In this document: positions 50,034 to 58,294 of the stretch, in pieces | Numbering within the stretch: position 1 is the stretch's first letter | Layout of the letters: every line of letters starts with the position of its first letter | Source of the DNA: Lachnospiraceae bacterium | Lineage (GTDB): Bacteria > Bacillota > Clostridia > Lachnospirales > Lachnospiraceae | Direction of reading: 5' to 3' | Assembly: GCA_017408735.1 (NCBI GenBank) | Contig: JAFQUB010000010.1 | Location: forward strand, 51,384-115,383 | DNA length: 64,000 nt | The notes under the pieces: generated by a model | Told to the model about the DNA's origin: nothing | Databases searched by the model: none | What the model saw: the letters and a program-made list of their open reading frames with translations, nothing else | Made by a program: the position numbers and the translations under genes

Positions 50034-50213
50034 TTAGGAGTTTTCTGTTGAACTAGTGTGCAAGTTGGAAAGGGCGTAATTACAACATTGTACAACTAGT
50101 TCATTTACGGAAATATTTTCTTGTTGGGCAATTTGTGAAAGTCGGTCGTTTAATTCGCGTGTTAAACGAAAAGTCTTGTTTACATATTCTGTTTTTTGTA
50201 TTTTGAATTCCAT
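50034..50213 (-). CDS. Ribbon-helix-helix (Arc/CopG-like) regulator
   Basis: A 59-residue ORF on the minus strand with GAGGTGAT upstream of the ATG. The sequence has the ribbon-helix-helix pattern: a basic strand (NKTFRLTRELNDRL), helix, the turn ENISVNELVVQCCNYAL. It is divergent from the DUF697 operon. Two palindromic sequences in the intergenic region overlap both start regions, which fits autoregulation and control of the island. The same small-regulator pattern is seen in antitoxins, but no toxin partner overlaps it. Confidence 0.78.
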   Translation of the reverse strand: MEFKIQKTEYVNKTFRLTRELNDRLSQIAQQENISVNELVVQCCNYALSNLHTSSTENS

Positions 50214-50248
50214 TTTGATATCACCTCACTTATAGTTTAGTGAAAAAA

Positions 50249-50328
50249 ATAAACGTATTATACACGTTAAGAATGCACGCATAAAAATAAGTGCTATTGA
50301 CACGACATATAACACGTGGTATTATAAT
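50249..50328. promoter_or_regulatory. Divergent promoter region with palindromes
   Basis: Plus promoter TTGACA (50297-50302), 17 bases, TATTAT (50320-50325). A minus-strand TATAAT lies at 50257-50262. AACGT...ACGTT (around 50252-50268) and a CACGTG-centred palindrome (around 50309-50327) overlap the two -10 regions, candidate RHH operators. Confidence 0.6.
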
Positions 50329-50424
50329 TGTAGAAAAGCCACAATGAAACGTATAAAAATAAATGGTAATTGTACAAAAAGCACAAATAGTACAAGTATA
50401 AAGAAAAATGGGGAGGTATGAAAT

Positions 50425-50781
50425 ATGACAGATGAGCAAAAAAATAAATGTCATGTGATAATACATACAGCAAGTGTAGCAGCAGCGGGGGTTGCGAGCG
50501 GTATGGCCCAAATACCAGGAAGTGATAATGCTGTCATTACACCTATTCAGCTCACGATGATAGTTTCGCTAGGAAAAGTTTTTGGAAAATCGCTTGGTGA
50601 AGCTGCTGCAAAAGCAACGTTAGGCTCAACAATGGCTTCAGCTATAGGAAGAACAGTTACGCAGGTTTTGGTCGGATGGATTCCGGGAATAGGAAATGCA
50701 ATAAATGCGACGACAGCAGCAAGTCTGACAGAGTCTTTGGGATGGATAATAGCAAAAGATTTTGATGAAGGTAGATTATAA
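50425..50781 (+). CDS. DUF697-like hydrophobic protein
   Basis: 118 residues, GGGGAGG ribosome site. The sequence is almost entirely a DUF697-like Ala/Gly-rich membrane-associated domain: HTASVAAAGVASGMAQIPGSD, ITPIQLTMIVSLGKVFG, QVLVGWIPGIGNAINATTAASLTESLGW. In larger proteins this domain accompanies GTPases; here it stands alone. It is the first plus-strand gene of an accessory island with its own consensus promoter. No toxin or bacteriocin motif was recognised, although the small amphipathic build would allow membrane activity. Confidence 0.75.
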   Translation: MTDEQKNKCHVIIHTASVAAAGVASGMAQIPGSDNAVITPIQLTMIVSLGKVFGKSLGEAAAKATLGSTMASAIGRTVTQVLVGWIPGIGNAINATTAASLTESLGWIIAKDFDEGRL

Positions 50782-50923
50782 AGTTTATTTGAAAAACGGT
50801 GCGGGCAAAATAATTTTGAGTGATGTTTAGGATTATTTATATTGGTATTTGTTTTTTAGTGGCTTGTATAAAAGAGAGCAGGTATGAATTATGTAAGAAT
50901 AATATTAGAAAAGGGGAATTGTA

Positions 50924-51012
50924 ATGGGATTTTTTGATTTTGTCGAAAAAATTTAAATGAATATGAAAGTAATGCAAATGATACAAAGGGACGAAAATGG
51001 ATAATTTCATAA
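50924..51012 (+). pseudogene. Frameshifted mini-gene (MGFFDFVEK...)
   Basis: An ORF with a good AAAGGGG site begins MGFFDFVEK and stops after ten codons in a run of six A. Adding one A would join it to an open frame ending at 51012 (LNEYESNANDTKGRKWIIS), giving a 29-residue peptide. It may be a disrupted gene, a slippage-controlled gene or a sequencing error in the homopolymer. A second overlapping 46-codon ORF (50997-51137) is possible but weakly supported. Confidence 0.4.
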
Positions 51013-51084
51013 AACCAGGTAATTGTTCCTATATTCACGAATTTAAAGATTCAGAGAAATTATATATAAGAGGAGTTGAGCATT

Positions 51085-51318
51085 ATGTTGGAGTCTATTT
51101 TGGGTTTAGCTATATTGGGATTGGATATTTATCTTGAGGGCAAAGATAACAATGGGAAATTTTCTTGTGAAACACTGTCAAACAATTTAGAAAAGGAGTG
51201 CAAGAATAAAGTAAGAAAAATGTCTGATGAACAATTAATTTTTAGATATAAAAATGCTGATAATTCTAAAGAAAGAGAAATTTTTAGAGAAGAAATGCGA
51301 CGTCGGCATTTAATGTAG
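51085..51318 (+). CDS. Small protein of unknown function with N-terminal hydrophobic helix
   Basis: 77 residues from the ATG at 51085, with GAGGAG ten bases upstream. Residues 1-18 are hydrophobic (MLESILGLAILGLDIYLEG). The rest is charged and helical (NLEKECKNKVRKMSDEQLIFRYKNADNSKEREIFREEMRRRH). No family recognised. It lies in the RHH/DUF697/zinc-protein island and is probably co-transcribed with its neighbours. Confidence 0.65.
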   Translation: MLESILGLAILGLDIYLEGKDNNGKFSCETLSNNLEKECKNKVRKMSDEQLIFRYKNADNSKEREIFREEMRRRHLM

Positions 51319-51380
51319 TCCTTAAGAAATATATGTAAAAGCAATAAAATTATTATAAATTTAAGAAAGAAGGAGTTAAT

Positions 51381-51575
51381 ATGGGATTTAGAAATGAAAA
51401 TGAAAGTGGTAAATATAAGGAAAGGTGCGGTTACTGTGGTGGTAGCGGTAAAGTTGAATGTGATTGCACTGGTCAGTTAGGTCCGGCGGCTGCTGATGAT
51501 GATTGTTTTGTTTGTGGTGGAACTGGTATTCATGTTTGTCCATCATGCGGCGGTAAAGGATGGCATTATGAGTAA
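51381..51575 (+). CDS. DnaJ-type zinc-binding mini-protein
   Basis: 64 residues, AAGAAGGAG upstream. Four cysteine-pair motifs resemble the DnaJ central zinc domain: CGYCGGSG, CDC, CFVCGGTG, CPSCGGKG. There is no J domain, so it is not a DnaJ. The motif set should bind two zinc ions and could act in protein contacts. It lies between a small unknown protein and a zinc-ribbon membrane protein, an unusual concentration of Cys-rich small proteins. Confidence 0.8.
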   Translation: MGFRNENESGKYKERCGYCGGSGKVECDCTGQLGPAAADDDCFVCGGTGIHVCPSCGGKGWHYE

Positions 51576-51632
51576 AGGAGAGAAGTCTGCCAAAAAGTTT
51601 GACTTGTAAGTTACAAAAAGGGAGGAAAAGGT

Positions 51633-52220
51633 ATGTATTGTACAGTATGTGGAACAGAAATGATAGGGGGAAAATGTCCCAAGTGTGAGAAAAGTGAAAA
51701 AAGAATTTTTAGTAATAATGGAAAAATTTTAGAGTCACCGGCACCAATTGATGATGGACTTAGAAAATTTAACTGGTTGTATTATGTGGCAGGTGGCTTG
51801 CTGGTAGTGATGTTTATTTTTGGAAAGGAGCGTAGTATTTCAGGATTTTTGTGTCTTGCAGCATTTTTCTTTTTAATAGCATTTACTATAAAGCATTTGA
51901 TTGCAAAGGACTTGCTTACATTAAAATTGCCTAAAATGGAATTTGCATTGCCAGAAGATATTGATGAACAGCAGATAGTAGGAAAAATTGCAATGCCTTT
52001 GACAGGGGCTGGAATGACAGTAGAAAAAGATAGTAATGGCTGTCCTGTTATTACATATCGCAGAGTAAAATATTTTGTATATATAGATAAAGAAAAATCA
52101 AATTTTCGAATTTCATTGAATAAATCTTTCTTTGCGTTTGAAGGAATTAAACTATATCGAAAAGCGGTAATTGCCATAGGAATTATAGCATATACCATTC
52201 AGCAAGAAGCGTTGAAATAG
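51633..52220 (+). CDS. Zinc-ribbon membrane protein
   Basis: 195 residues, GGGAGG ribosome site. An N-terminal zinc ribbon (MYCTVCGTEMIGGKCPKCEK) is followed by two closely spaced membrane helices (about 48-90) and a soluble C-terminal domain of about 95 residues that is not recognised. The layout resembles small zinc-ribbon sensors of the bacterial envelope. It is followed 20 bases later by a lipoprotein gene. Confidence 0.72.
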   Translation: MYCTVCGTEMIGGKCPKCEKSEKRIFSNNGKILESPAPIDDGLRKFNWLYYVAGGLLVVMFIFGKERSISGFLCLAAFFFLIAFTIKHLIAKDLLTLKLPKMEFALPEDIDEQQIVGKIAMPLTGAGMTVEKDSNGCPVITYRRVKYFVYIDKEKSNFRISLNKSFFAFEGIKLYRKAVIAIGIIAYTIQQEALK

Positions 52221-52240
52221 TATGGAAAGGGGAGAATTAT

Positions 52241-53332
52241 ATGAAAAAGACGATATGTTTAACAGTGCTTATTAGTGCGCTTTTTATGAGTGGATGTAGC
52301 AGTGAAGGAGCTTATAGGGAAGTGGATACAAAGGAAATGAGCGAAACAGCCAAGGATGTAGTTCAAGAAGTTGCAGACCAAACTGCTAATATAGTTGATA
52401 GTGAGGACGAGCATGTACTACTGGTAAAGAATGGCCACCCGGAAGGCTATCCGGATATTACGTATCAAAAGGCATTTGAAAGATTTTTTTCCTATCCTAC
52501 ATGGAAGTATTTTACAGGAACAAAGAAGGGGTCAGATGAAAATGGTGATGGTATTCCGGATTCTGCAGAAGAAAATGTAGATATTGTAGAGTTCACCGGT
52601 TATTGTATGTATCAAGAAGTGGAGGTAAAGGCTCTCATACAGTTTACTGTGGATAGCGAAAGTGGTACCTTTACTGCGACGTATCTTTCTTTTAATGATG
52701 TGCCACAAAACAATTTAATGTTAGTGGGACTGCTGGAAGCAGCATTTTCGGATGAAGGTGTAGAACAAGTACAAATTACTCCGACAGAAACACAACAGCA
52801 AGGTAGTGCTGATGAAGAAATGTTGCAAGAATTTATAGAATTAATTTGTTCCTACAGTGATCCACCATCAGAATGTAGTGAGGAAGAATTAAAAGCGTAT
52901 TTTAAAAAGGAATTTGATATCTGGAAGAATGGGGAAGGCTATTCGCGTATTCAAATTGGTCAAGACGGACATTTAATATTAACAGAAGATTCAGAAGCGT
53001 TTGTAGGACAATGGGGTGATACAGTAAGTCAACGTTGCAACATGAATATTCAATATAACGATGGCAAATATTATATTGATATTAATTGGGGTAGCAGTGC
53101 CAGCGAAAATACTCATTGGTCGTTTGTGGGAGAATATTCTAGTGAATTTGAAGGAATTTTCTACGAAGGAAGTTGTACAGAGGAGATTTATACAGAAGAA
53201 GGGGAGTGCCAAGAAATTTGCACTTATACAGATGGAACAGGTGTAATTGCAATTGGCGCAGATGGAAAATTGTATTGGACAGATTATAAGGAACAAATGG
53301 GAAACGGTTGTGTATTTGAAAAAACACAATAG
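52241..53332 (+). CDS. Lipoprotein of unknown function
   Basis: 363 residues with lipobox MSGC. A central segment (SDENGDGIPDSAEENVD) looks like a calcium-binding thrombospondin-3 type turn. The region around YPDITYQKAFERFFSYPTWKYF and YCMYQEVEVKALIQF resembles repeats found in zinc-ribbon-associated lipoproteins of Clostridia, but I cannot name the family. The C-terminal half is Glu/Tyr/Trp rich with a possible beta-sandwich. A terminator follows, closing the island. Confidence 0.7.
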   Translation: MKKTICLTVLISALFMSGCSSEGAYREVDTKEMSETAKDVVQEVADQTANIVDSEDEHVLLVKNGHPEGYPDITYQKAFERFFSYPTWKYFTGTKKGSDENGDGIPDSAEENVDIVEFTGYCMYQEVEVKALIQFTVDSESGTFTATYLSFNDVPQNNLMLVGLLEAAFSDEGVEQVQITPTETQQQGSADEEMLQEFIELICSYSDPPSECSEEELKAYFKKEFDIWKNGEGYSRIQIGQDGHLILTEDSEAFVGQWGDTVSQRCNMNIQYNDGKYYIDINWGSSASENTHWSFVGEYSSEFEGIFYEGSCTEEIYTEEGECQEICTYTDGTGVIAIGADGKLYWTDYKEQMGNGCVFEKTQ

Positions 53333-53339
53333 AAACATA

Positions 53340-53372
53340 AGCAGGGCTAATCAAAAGTAGCTCTGCTTTTAT
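53340..53372 (+). terminator. Terminator closing the accessory island
   Basis: AGCAGGGCTA (53340-53349) pairs with TAGCTCTGCT (53358-53367) with one G-T wobble, followed by TTTATTTT. Confidence 0.8.
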
Positions 53373-53532
53373 TTTATGTAATAAAAAACTCTGAATAATA
53401 TCCCAAAACCAAGTATAGTATAATCCCATCTTTGACAGTTTGTTAAAAATAGAATTGCTGTAAACCTAGTGAATATGGGCACTACAGCGATTTTTTTCTC
53501 TGTCACGGACTATAGTAATTTATTCTTTTCCT

Positions 53533-53652
53533 TTACTTTTTTTCTGAATTGTTTTCATCCTGTAGATAAACAGGTCTTGCGGAAAAATCAGTTTTCATAA
53601 TCCGAAAGCATTCTTCAATCTGCCATCTTCCTTCACTGACTTTAAGGATATC
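53533..53652 (-). pseudogene. Remnant of an IS4-type transposase (C-terminal part)
   Basis: A minus-strand frame reads VSEGRWQIEECFRIMKTDFS, then ARPVYLQ, the typical C-terminal segment of IS4/IS1634-type transposases, and stops after 39 codons. There is no upstream transposase sequence and no obvious terminal repeat. It is a decayed insertion sequence fragment. Confidence 0.75.
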
Positions 53653-53926
53653 ACTTACTAAGTGATAAGATTGGCGTTAATCTGGGGTATGTTTATGAAA
53701 ATGTTGTAGCACAGATTTTAGCTGTAAATGGACATGCGCTGTATTACCACACTTTTTTGAATGAGAAGTGAAATCATCAGGATATAATACGCATAAGTCA
53801 TTGGATGTCTTTTCAGAGAAATATTCCAAACGAATATTAGAAAAATATCTGGTGTATACAAAGGATTTGAAAAAGGATAAAGATATTCTGATGCTGCCGG
53901 TATATATGCTTCCGTTTTTAAAGTAG
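53649..53926 (+). pseudogene. Remnant of a DUF4143-type AAA ATPase
   Basis: One frame (53649-53770) reads LLSDKIGVNLGYVYENVVAQ and ends HALYYHTFLNEK before a stop. After 21 bases a second frame (53792-53926) reads HKSLDVFSEKYSKRILEKYL and ends MLPVYMLPFLK before a stop. Both match the C-terminal part of AAA/DUF4143 proteins. The segment between them that normally carries the EVKS-type nuclease motif is missing. It adjoins a transposase fragment, so this is a rearrangement scar. Confidence 0.75.
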
Positions 53927-54092
53927 GTGTGGATATGCGAGCTACGATGGACAAGTGGCTGTTTCAGTTGTTTCATTTATTTGCATGCAATTGTAATAGG
54001 TGCTAGCCTTGATAAACAAAGGGGTTCATAGTATACTTAAGAAAGAGCAACATGATGTTTGAATTAGTTGTATAGAAGAAGGAAGGTGTCAC

Positions 54093-55412
54093 ATGTCTGC
54101 AAAATCCACAGAACATACAAAAACAACAGAATCCAAAATCTTAGAACTAGCCAATAAAATCCTGCGGCTTTCCAAAGACCAGATTTTAGTAAATCTAAGA
54201 TTCATGGACACAGCACTTTCTGCGTTAAAATTAGAGCCGCGAAGTGGCTTAAAGGGAATGGCGTGTGATGGGCGAACAATTTATTACGACCCTAAATTTG
54301 TCCTTCGCAGATATAAAGAAGAGCCTTCCTACATTGCAAGAATATACATTCACATGGTATTCCACTGTATTTTTTATCACGGATTCAATTATGGAAAACT
54401 GCAGACAGAATACTGGGACACAGCCTGCGATATTGCAGTGGAAAATATTATTATAGAAATGGGACTCTCCGGCATTCGGGTAAAAAAAGATGAAACAGCA
54501 GAAAATAAACTGCGGGTTTTAAAAGAAGATATGGGAGGCTTGACCGCAGAGCGGATTTACAAATATTTCAAAAAAAATCCACCCTCAGCTGCAAGTTTGG
54601 AGGATTATCAACATTATTTCAGAAAAGACCAGCATGTATACTGGCAGGCTGTCACAGAAGAAGAAATGGCAATCTCCAATGAACAGTGGAAGAAAATCAG
54701 TGAACGAATCAAAGCGGATTTAAAATCTTTTTCCAAAGATAAAAATACTTCCGAAAGTCTGGAAAAGAACCTGATGGAAGCCACCAGGGACAGATACGAT
54801 TACAGCAGTATTTTAAAGCGTTTTATGGTGATGGGAGAAGATATCCAGTTAAATGACGATGAATTTGACTATATTTATTATACTTATGGCTTAAACACCT
54901 ATGGAAACATGCCACTGGTGGAGCCACTGGAATATAAGGATGTGACAAAGGTAAGAGAATTTGCTATTGTAATAGATACCTCTGCGTCCTGTCGTGGTGA
55001 GATTGTAAAGGCATTTTTAAATAAAACCTATTCCATATTGAAAAGTGCAGAAAATTTCTTTCGGAAAACCAATATTCACATTATTCAGTGTGATAGTGAA
55101 GTGCAGAGTGACACTAAAATTACCAATGACGAAGAATTTGAAAATTTTATGCGGTATGGAAAGTTAAAAGGCTTTGGAGCTACCGATTTTCGACCGGCAT
55201 TTACTTATATAGAAGAATTAAAGGCAAATAAAGAATTTACCAATTTAAAAGGTCTGATTTATTTTACCGATGGATTTGGCGTGTATCCGGAACGGATGCC
55301 GGATTATGATACCATTTTTGCATTTTTAAATGACGATGGAACCAGACCGCCACTGCCGCCATGGGCAATTAAAGTGGTTTTAGAAGATGAAGATTTAGAA
55401 ACAGAAAAATAA
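54093..55412 (+). CDS. DUF2201-type protein: metallopeptidase-like plus VWA domain
   Basis: 439 residues. The N-terminal part matches the putative metallopeptidase-like domain of DUF2201 proteins, but the motif reads HMVFH at His87-His91 (IYIHMVFHCIFYHGFNYG), lacking the catalytic Glu of HExxH. The WDTACDIAVENII segment of the family follows. The C-terminal 150 residues are a VWA domain with intact MIDAS: DTSAS at about 295, a Thr in GFGATDF, and FTDG. It sits 28 bases before a MoxR-like AAA ATPase; VWA-MoxR pairs act as chaperone-like assemblies that insert metals or remodel partners. Confidence 0.85.
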   Translation: MSAKSTEHTKTTESKILELANKILRLSKDQILVNLRFMDTALSALKLEPRSGLKGMACDGRTIYYDPKFVLRRYKEEPSYIARIYIHMVFHCIFYHGFNYGKLQTEYWDTACDIAVENIIIEMGLSGIRVKKDETAENKLRVLKEDMGGLTAERIYKYFKKNPPSAASLEDYQHYFRKDQHVYWQAVTEEEMAISNEQWKKISERIKADLKSFSKDKNTSESLEKNLMEATRDRYDYSSILKRFMVMGEDIQLNDDEFDYIYYTYGLNTYGNMPLVEPLEYKDVTKVREFAIVIDTSASCRGEIVKAFLNKTYSILKSAENFFRKTNIHIIQCDSEVQSDTKITNDEEFENFMRYGKLKGFGATDFRPAFTYIEELKANKEFTNLKGLIYFTDGFGVYPERMPDYDTIFAFLNDDGTRPPLPPWAIKVVLEDEDLETEK

Positions 55413-55440
55413 CGACATAACGTCTGACAGGAGGACATAC

Positions 55441-56961
55441 ATGAATATTAAAGAAGCAAAAAATTACATCAAAGATTCGGTAAGAATTTACTTAAAAAAG
55501 GATCAGTTTGGTGAGTATAGAATTCCCGTAGTAAGACAGCGTCCGATTTTTCTGCTAGGTGCGCCGGGACTTGGGAAAACTGCCATTATGGAACAGATAG
55601 CACAGGAACTGGGAATTGGGTTAGTTTCCTATTCCATGACACATCACACCAGACAGTCTGCCTTGGGACTTCCTTTTATCAAACACAAAGAATACGACGG
55701 CATGGAATATGACGTTTCTGAGTATACTATGAGCGAAATTATTTCTTCTATTTATGATGTGATGGAAGAAAGTGGAATCAAAGAGGGCATTTTATTTTTA
55801 GATGAAATAAATTGTGTGTCAGAAACATTGGCACCATCCATGTTGCAGTTTTTGCAGTACAAGGTGTTTGGACGTCATAAAGTGCCGGAAGGCTGGGTAA
55901 TTGTTACAGCGGGAAATCCTCCGGAATACAACAAGTCCGTCCGGGAATTTGATGTTGTAACCATGGACCGATTAAAAGTCTTGGAAGTGGAAGCGGATTA
56001 TAAGACATGGAAAGAATATGCTGCTGTAAAAGGTCTGCACAATGCAGTGACCAATTATCTGGAACTGAAAAAGGACGACTTTTATCATATGGAAATGACA
56101 GTGAATGGAAGAAGCTACGTCACTGCCAGAGGTTGGGAAGATGTGTCTGAAATTATTTCCCTATACGAAGAAGAAAAGCTTAAAGTAGATGAAACCTTAG
56201 TAGGTCAGTATTTGAGAAATGAACGTATTGTAAGGGAATTTTGTGCTTACTATGATTTATATAACAAATATAAGAGAGATTATAAAATAGAAGAAATTCT
56301 GGAAGGAAATCCGTCGCAGGCAGCAAAAGAGCGGGCCAAAGCAGCTTCCTTTGATGAGCGCTTATCCTTGCTTGGCATGCTTTTAGATAAAGTTCAGAGT
56401 GAAATCAAAGAAAATATTGAAAAATCAGAATATATGACAGAGCTTCTTACTTCTTTAAAAGCATTGAAGATGATGATAGAAAAAGAAGGAAAGACAACAG
56501 AAGAAGTGGCAGGAATTTTGAAAAAACTTGCCGAAGGAAGAAAGAAATCCATGGATGCTTTAGAAAAAGCAGGAGCATTATCCATGACGGATAAGAACAA
56601 ATTAAAACGTATTATTCAGTTTTTAGAAGAAACTCAGAAGGAAATTTATACAGCACAAATCAAAGACAGTGGAGAAGCCTTCCTTCATGTGAAAGCAAAG
56701 TTTGACGGTCAGGTATTTAAAATGAAAGAGGAAACCATGAAAATCAAGGAACGACTGCATCATCTTTTTGCATTTGTGGAAATGGTATTTGAAGAAGGAA
56801 ATGAAATGCTGATTTTGATTACAGAGCTGACCGTAAATAATTACAGCGCAAAATTTATCAGTATGTTTGGCTGCGAAGATTACCAAAAGCATAATGAAGC
56901 ACTGATGCTGACAGAACGTCAGAGCGACTTACAGGAAGAAATTGCTGCACTGGAGTTATAA
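55441..56961 (+). CDS. MoxR-type AAA+ ATPase
   Basis: 506 residues, GGAGG ribosome site. AAA_5 domain: Walker A GAPGLGKT at residues 40-47, Walker B GILFLDEINCVS, sensor 1 VTAGNPP, and an Arg-rich VTMDRLKVLEV segment. The C-terminal 230 residues are helical and charged. It is the ATPase partner of the VWA protein upstream and is followed by a leucine-rich protein 15 bases later, so the three likely form one machine. Confidence 0.9.
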   Translation: MNIKEAKNYIKDSVRIYLKKDQFGEYRIPVVRQRPIFLLGAPGLGKTAIMEQIAQELGIGLVSYSMTHHTRQSALGLPFIKHKEYDGMEYDVSEYTMSEIISSIYDVMEESGIKEGILFLDEINCVSETLAPSMLQFLQYKVFGRHKVPEGWVIVTAGNPPEYNKSVREFDVVTMDRLKVLEVEADYKTWKEYAAVKGLHNAVTNYLELKKDDFYHMEMTVNGRSYVTARGWEDVSEIISLYEEEKLKVDETLVGQYLRNERIVREFCAYYDLYNKYKRDYKIEEILEGNPSQAAKERAKAASFDERLSLLGMLLDKVQSEIKENIEKSEYMTELLTSLKALKMMIEKEGKTTEEVAGILKKLAEGRKKSMDALEKAGALSMTDKNKLKRIIQFLEETQKEIYTAQIKDSGEAFLHVKAKFDGQVFKMKEETMKIKERLHHLFAFVEMVFEEGNEMLILITELTVNNYSAKFISMFGCEDYQKHNEALMLTERQSDLQEEIAALEL

Positions 56962-56976
56962 AAAAAGAAGGAAGAA

Positions 56977-57906
56977 ATGAACATGAAGCAATATGAACTG
57001 GAGGAAGGATGTTTCTCTTATATTAATATAGAAGAAAATGAAACGGTAAGAATTACTTCTTATCAGGGAAATCAAACACAGGTGGTAATACCTGAAAGCA
57101 TAGAAGGACATCCGGTGACAGAAATTGGAAAAAAGACATTTTTAGGAAAGAAAACGCTGAAAAAGGTAATTGTTCCCAAATCTGTTACACTAATAGAAGA
57201 CTGGGCATTTGCCAACAGTAATCAGTTGGAAGAAGTCATTTTGGAAAATGAAAATGTCCGCTTTGGAAAAGGTGTTTTTCAGGGATGCAAATCTCTTCAA
57301 AAAATGATAATATTAAAGAAGAATACAGAGTTTTCCCAAGAGGAAGAAGAGCAGATAGGAGCGTTGCTGGCAGCTACGGTAAATCTGTTAGATACGCCCC
57401 ATCTTTTCCGCCCGGACATGGCAGGAGAAAAAGAATGGTTGTCCCAGTGGGATGCAAGAATGTTAAATTTCATGAGAAAAGATGACCACTCAGGCTTTAC
57501 AGTAGTAGTTCTCTGCGGAGAGGAGGATTATGGAAGCGAAGAAAACAGCCTGTCTTATTTTTTAAAACAAAAGCGAAAAGCAAAAGTAAGACTTGCGTTT
57601 TTAAGACTGAAAAATTCCATGGGGATTACAGAAGAAACAAAAGAAGAACTGACCACTTATTTAAAGGAACACACTAAGGGATGTGAAACAGAAGAAGCTT
57701 GGGAAGTTATTTTGGAAGAACATGGAAATGAAAAAGAATATTATGAAATTTTAATGGAATGCGATGGTATCACAAATGAAAATTTTGATGGATTTCTGGA
57801 AGACTTGAAGGACAATTATCCTGAGATGAAAGCATTTCTAATGAAATATAAGGAAGAAACGTTGGGCTATGGAGATTTCTTTGGAGCGTTGTCGTTGGAA
57901 CTATAA
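56977..57906 (+). CDS. Leucine-rich repeat protein in the VWA-MoxR operon
   Basis: 309 residues. BspA-like repeats at residues 30-115 (VVIPESIEGHPVTEIGKKTFLGKKTLKKVIVPKSVTLIEDWAFAN), then a helical C-terminal domain ending GDFFGALSLEL. No signal peptide. It is paralogous to the protein encoded at 22550-23437. The position immediately after the MoxR ATPase suggests an adaptor or substrate-recognition subunit. Two in-frame ATGs (56977, 56983) are possible. Confidence 0.8.
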   Translation: MNMKQYELEEGCFSYINIEENETVRITSYQGNQTQVVIPESIEGHPVTEIGKKTFLGKKTLKKVIVPKSVTLIEDWAFANSNQLEEVILENENVRFGKGVFQGCKSLQKMIILKKNTEFSQEEEEQIGALLAATVNLLDTPHLFRPDMAGEKEWLSQWDARMLNFMRKDDHSGFTVVVLCGEEDYGSEENSLSYFLKQKRKAKVRLAFLRLKNSMGITEETKEELTTYLKEHTKGCETEEAWEVILEEHGNEKEYYEILMECDGITNENFDGFLEDLKDNYPEMKAFLMKYKEETLGYGDFFGALSLEL

Positions 57907-57924
57907 AATTTGGAGGGAAAGATA

Positions 57925-58278
57925 ATGAGTTATTTATTTGTGGCATATCCAAAATGTACCACTTGCCAGAAAGCAGAAAAGTGGTTGAAGGAAAACAATA
58001 TTGCATATACTTTAAAACATATAAAAGAAGAAAATCCAACCAAAGAGGAATTGAAAGAATGGCATGAAAAAAGTGGGTTGGATATTAAGAAGTTCTTTAA
58101 TACCAGTGGTATGCTATATAAAGAAATGAAGCTGAAGGACCAGCTTCCTAATATGACCTTGGAAGAAAAATTAAATCTGCTGGCAACCGATGGAATGTTG
58201 GTGAAAAGACCAATTCTTGTGGGGGAAAATCAGGTGTTGGTAGGATTTAAGGAAAAGGAATGGGAAGCACTCAAGTAA
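57925..58278 (+). CDS. Spx/ArsC-family thioredoxin-fold protein
   Basis: 117 residues from the ATG at 57925 after GGAGGGAAAG; the TTG at 57910 precedes that site. ArsC/Spx fold with N-terminal CxxC (YPKCTTCQKAEKWLKENNI), IKEENPTKEELKEWHEKSGL, and the cis-Pro strand LVKRPILVGENQVLVGF. It is closer to the YffB/YusI group than to Spx, lacking RNA-polymerase contact residues as far as I can tell. Likely a redox-active enzyme or glutathione/thiol-dependent reductase. Confidence 0.88.
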   Translation: MSYLFVAYPKCTTCQKAEKWLKENNIAYTLKHIKEENPTKEELKEWHEKSGLDIKKFFNTSGMLYKEMKLKDQLPNMTLEEKLNLLATDGMLVKRPILVGENQVLVGFKEKEWEALK

Positions 58279-58294
58279 AAAGGAGGTAGAAGGT

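Noticed and set aside
50997..51137. 46-codon ORF (MDNFIKPGNC...) overlapping the 77-residue gene
   Set aside because: Weak ribosome site and overlap with a better supported start at 51085; kept only as a possibility.
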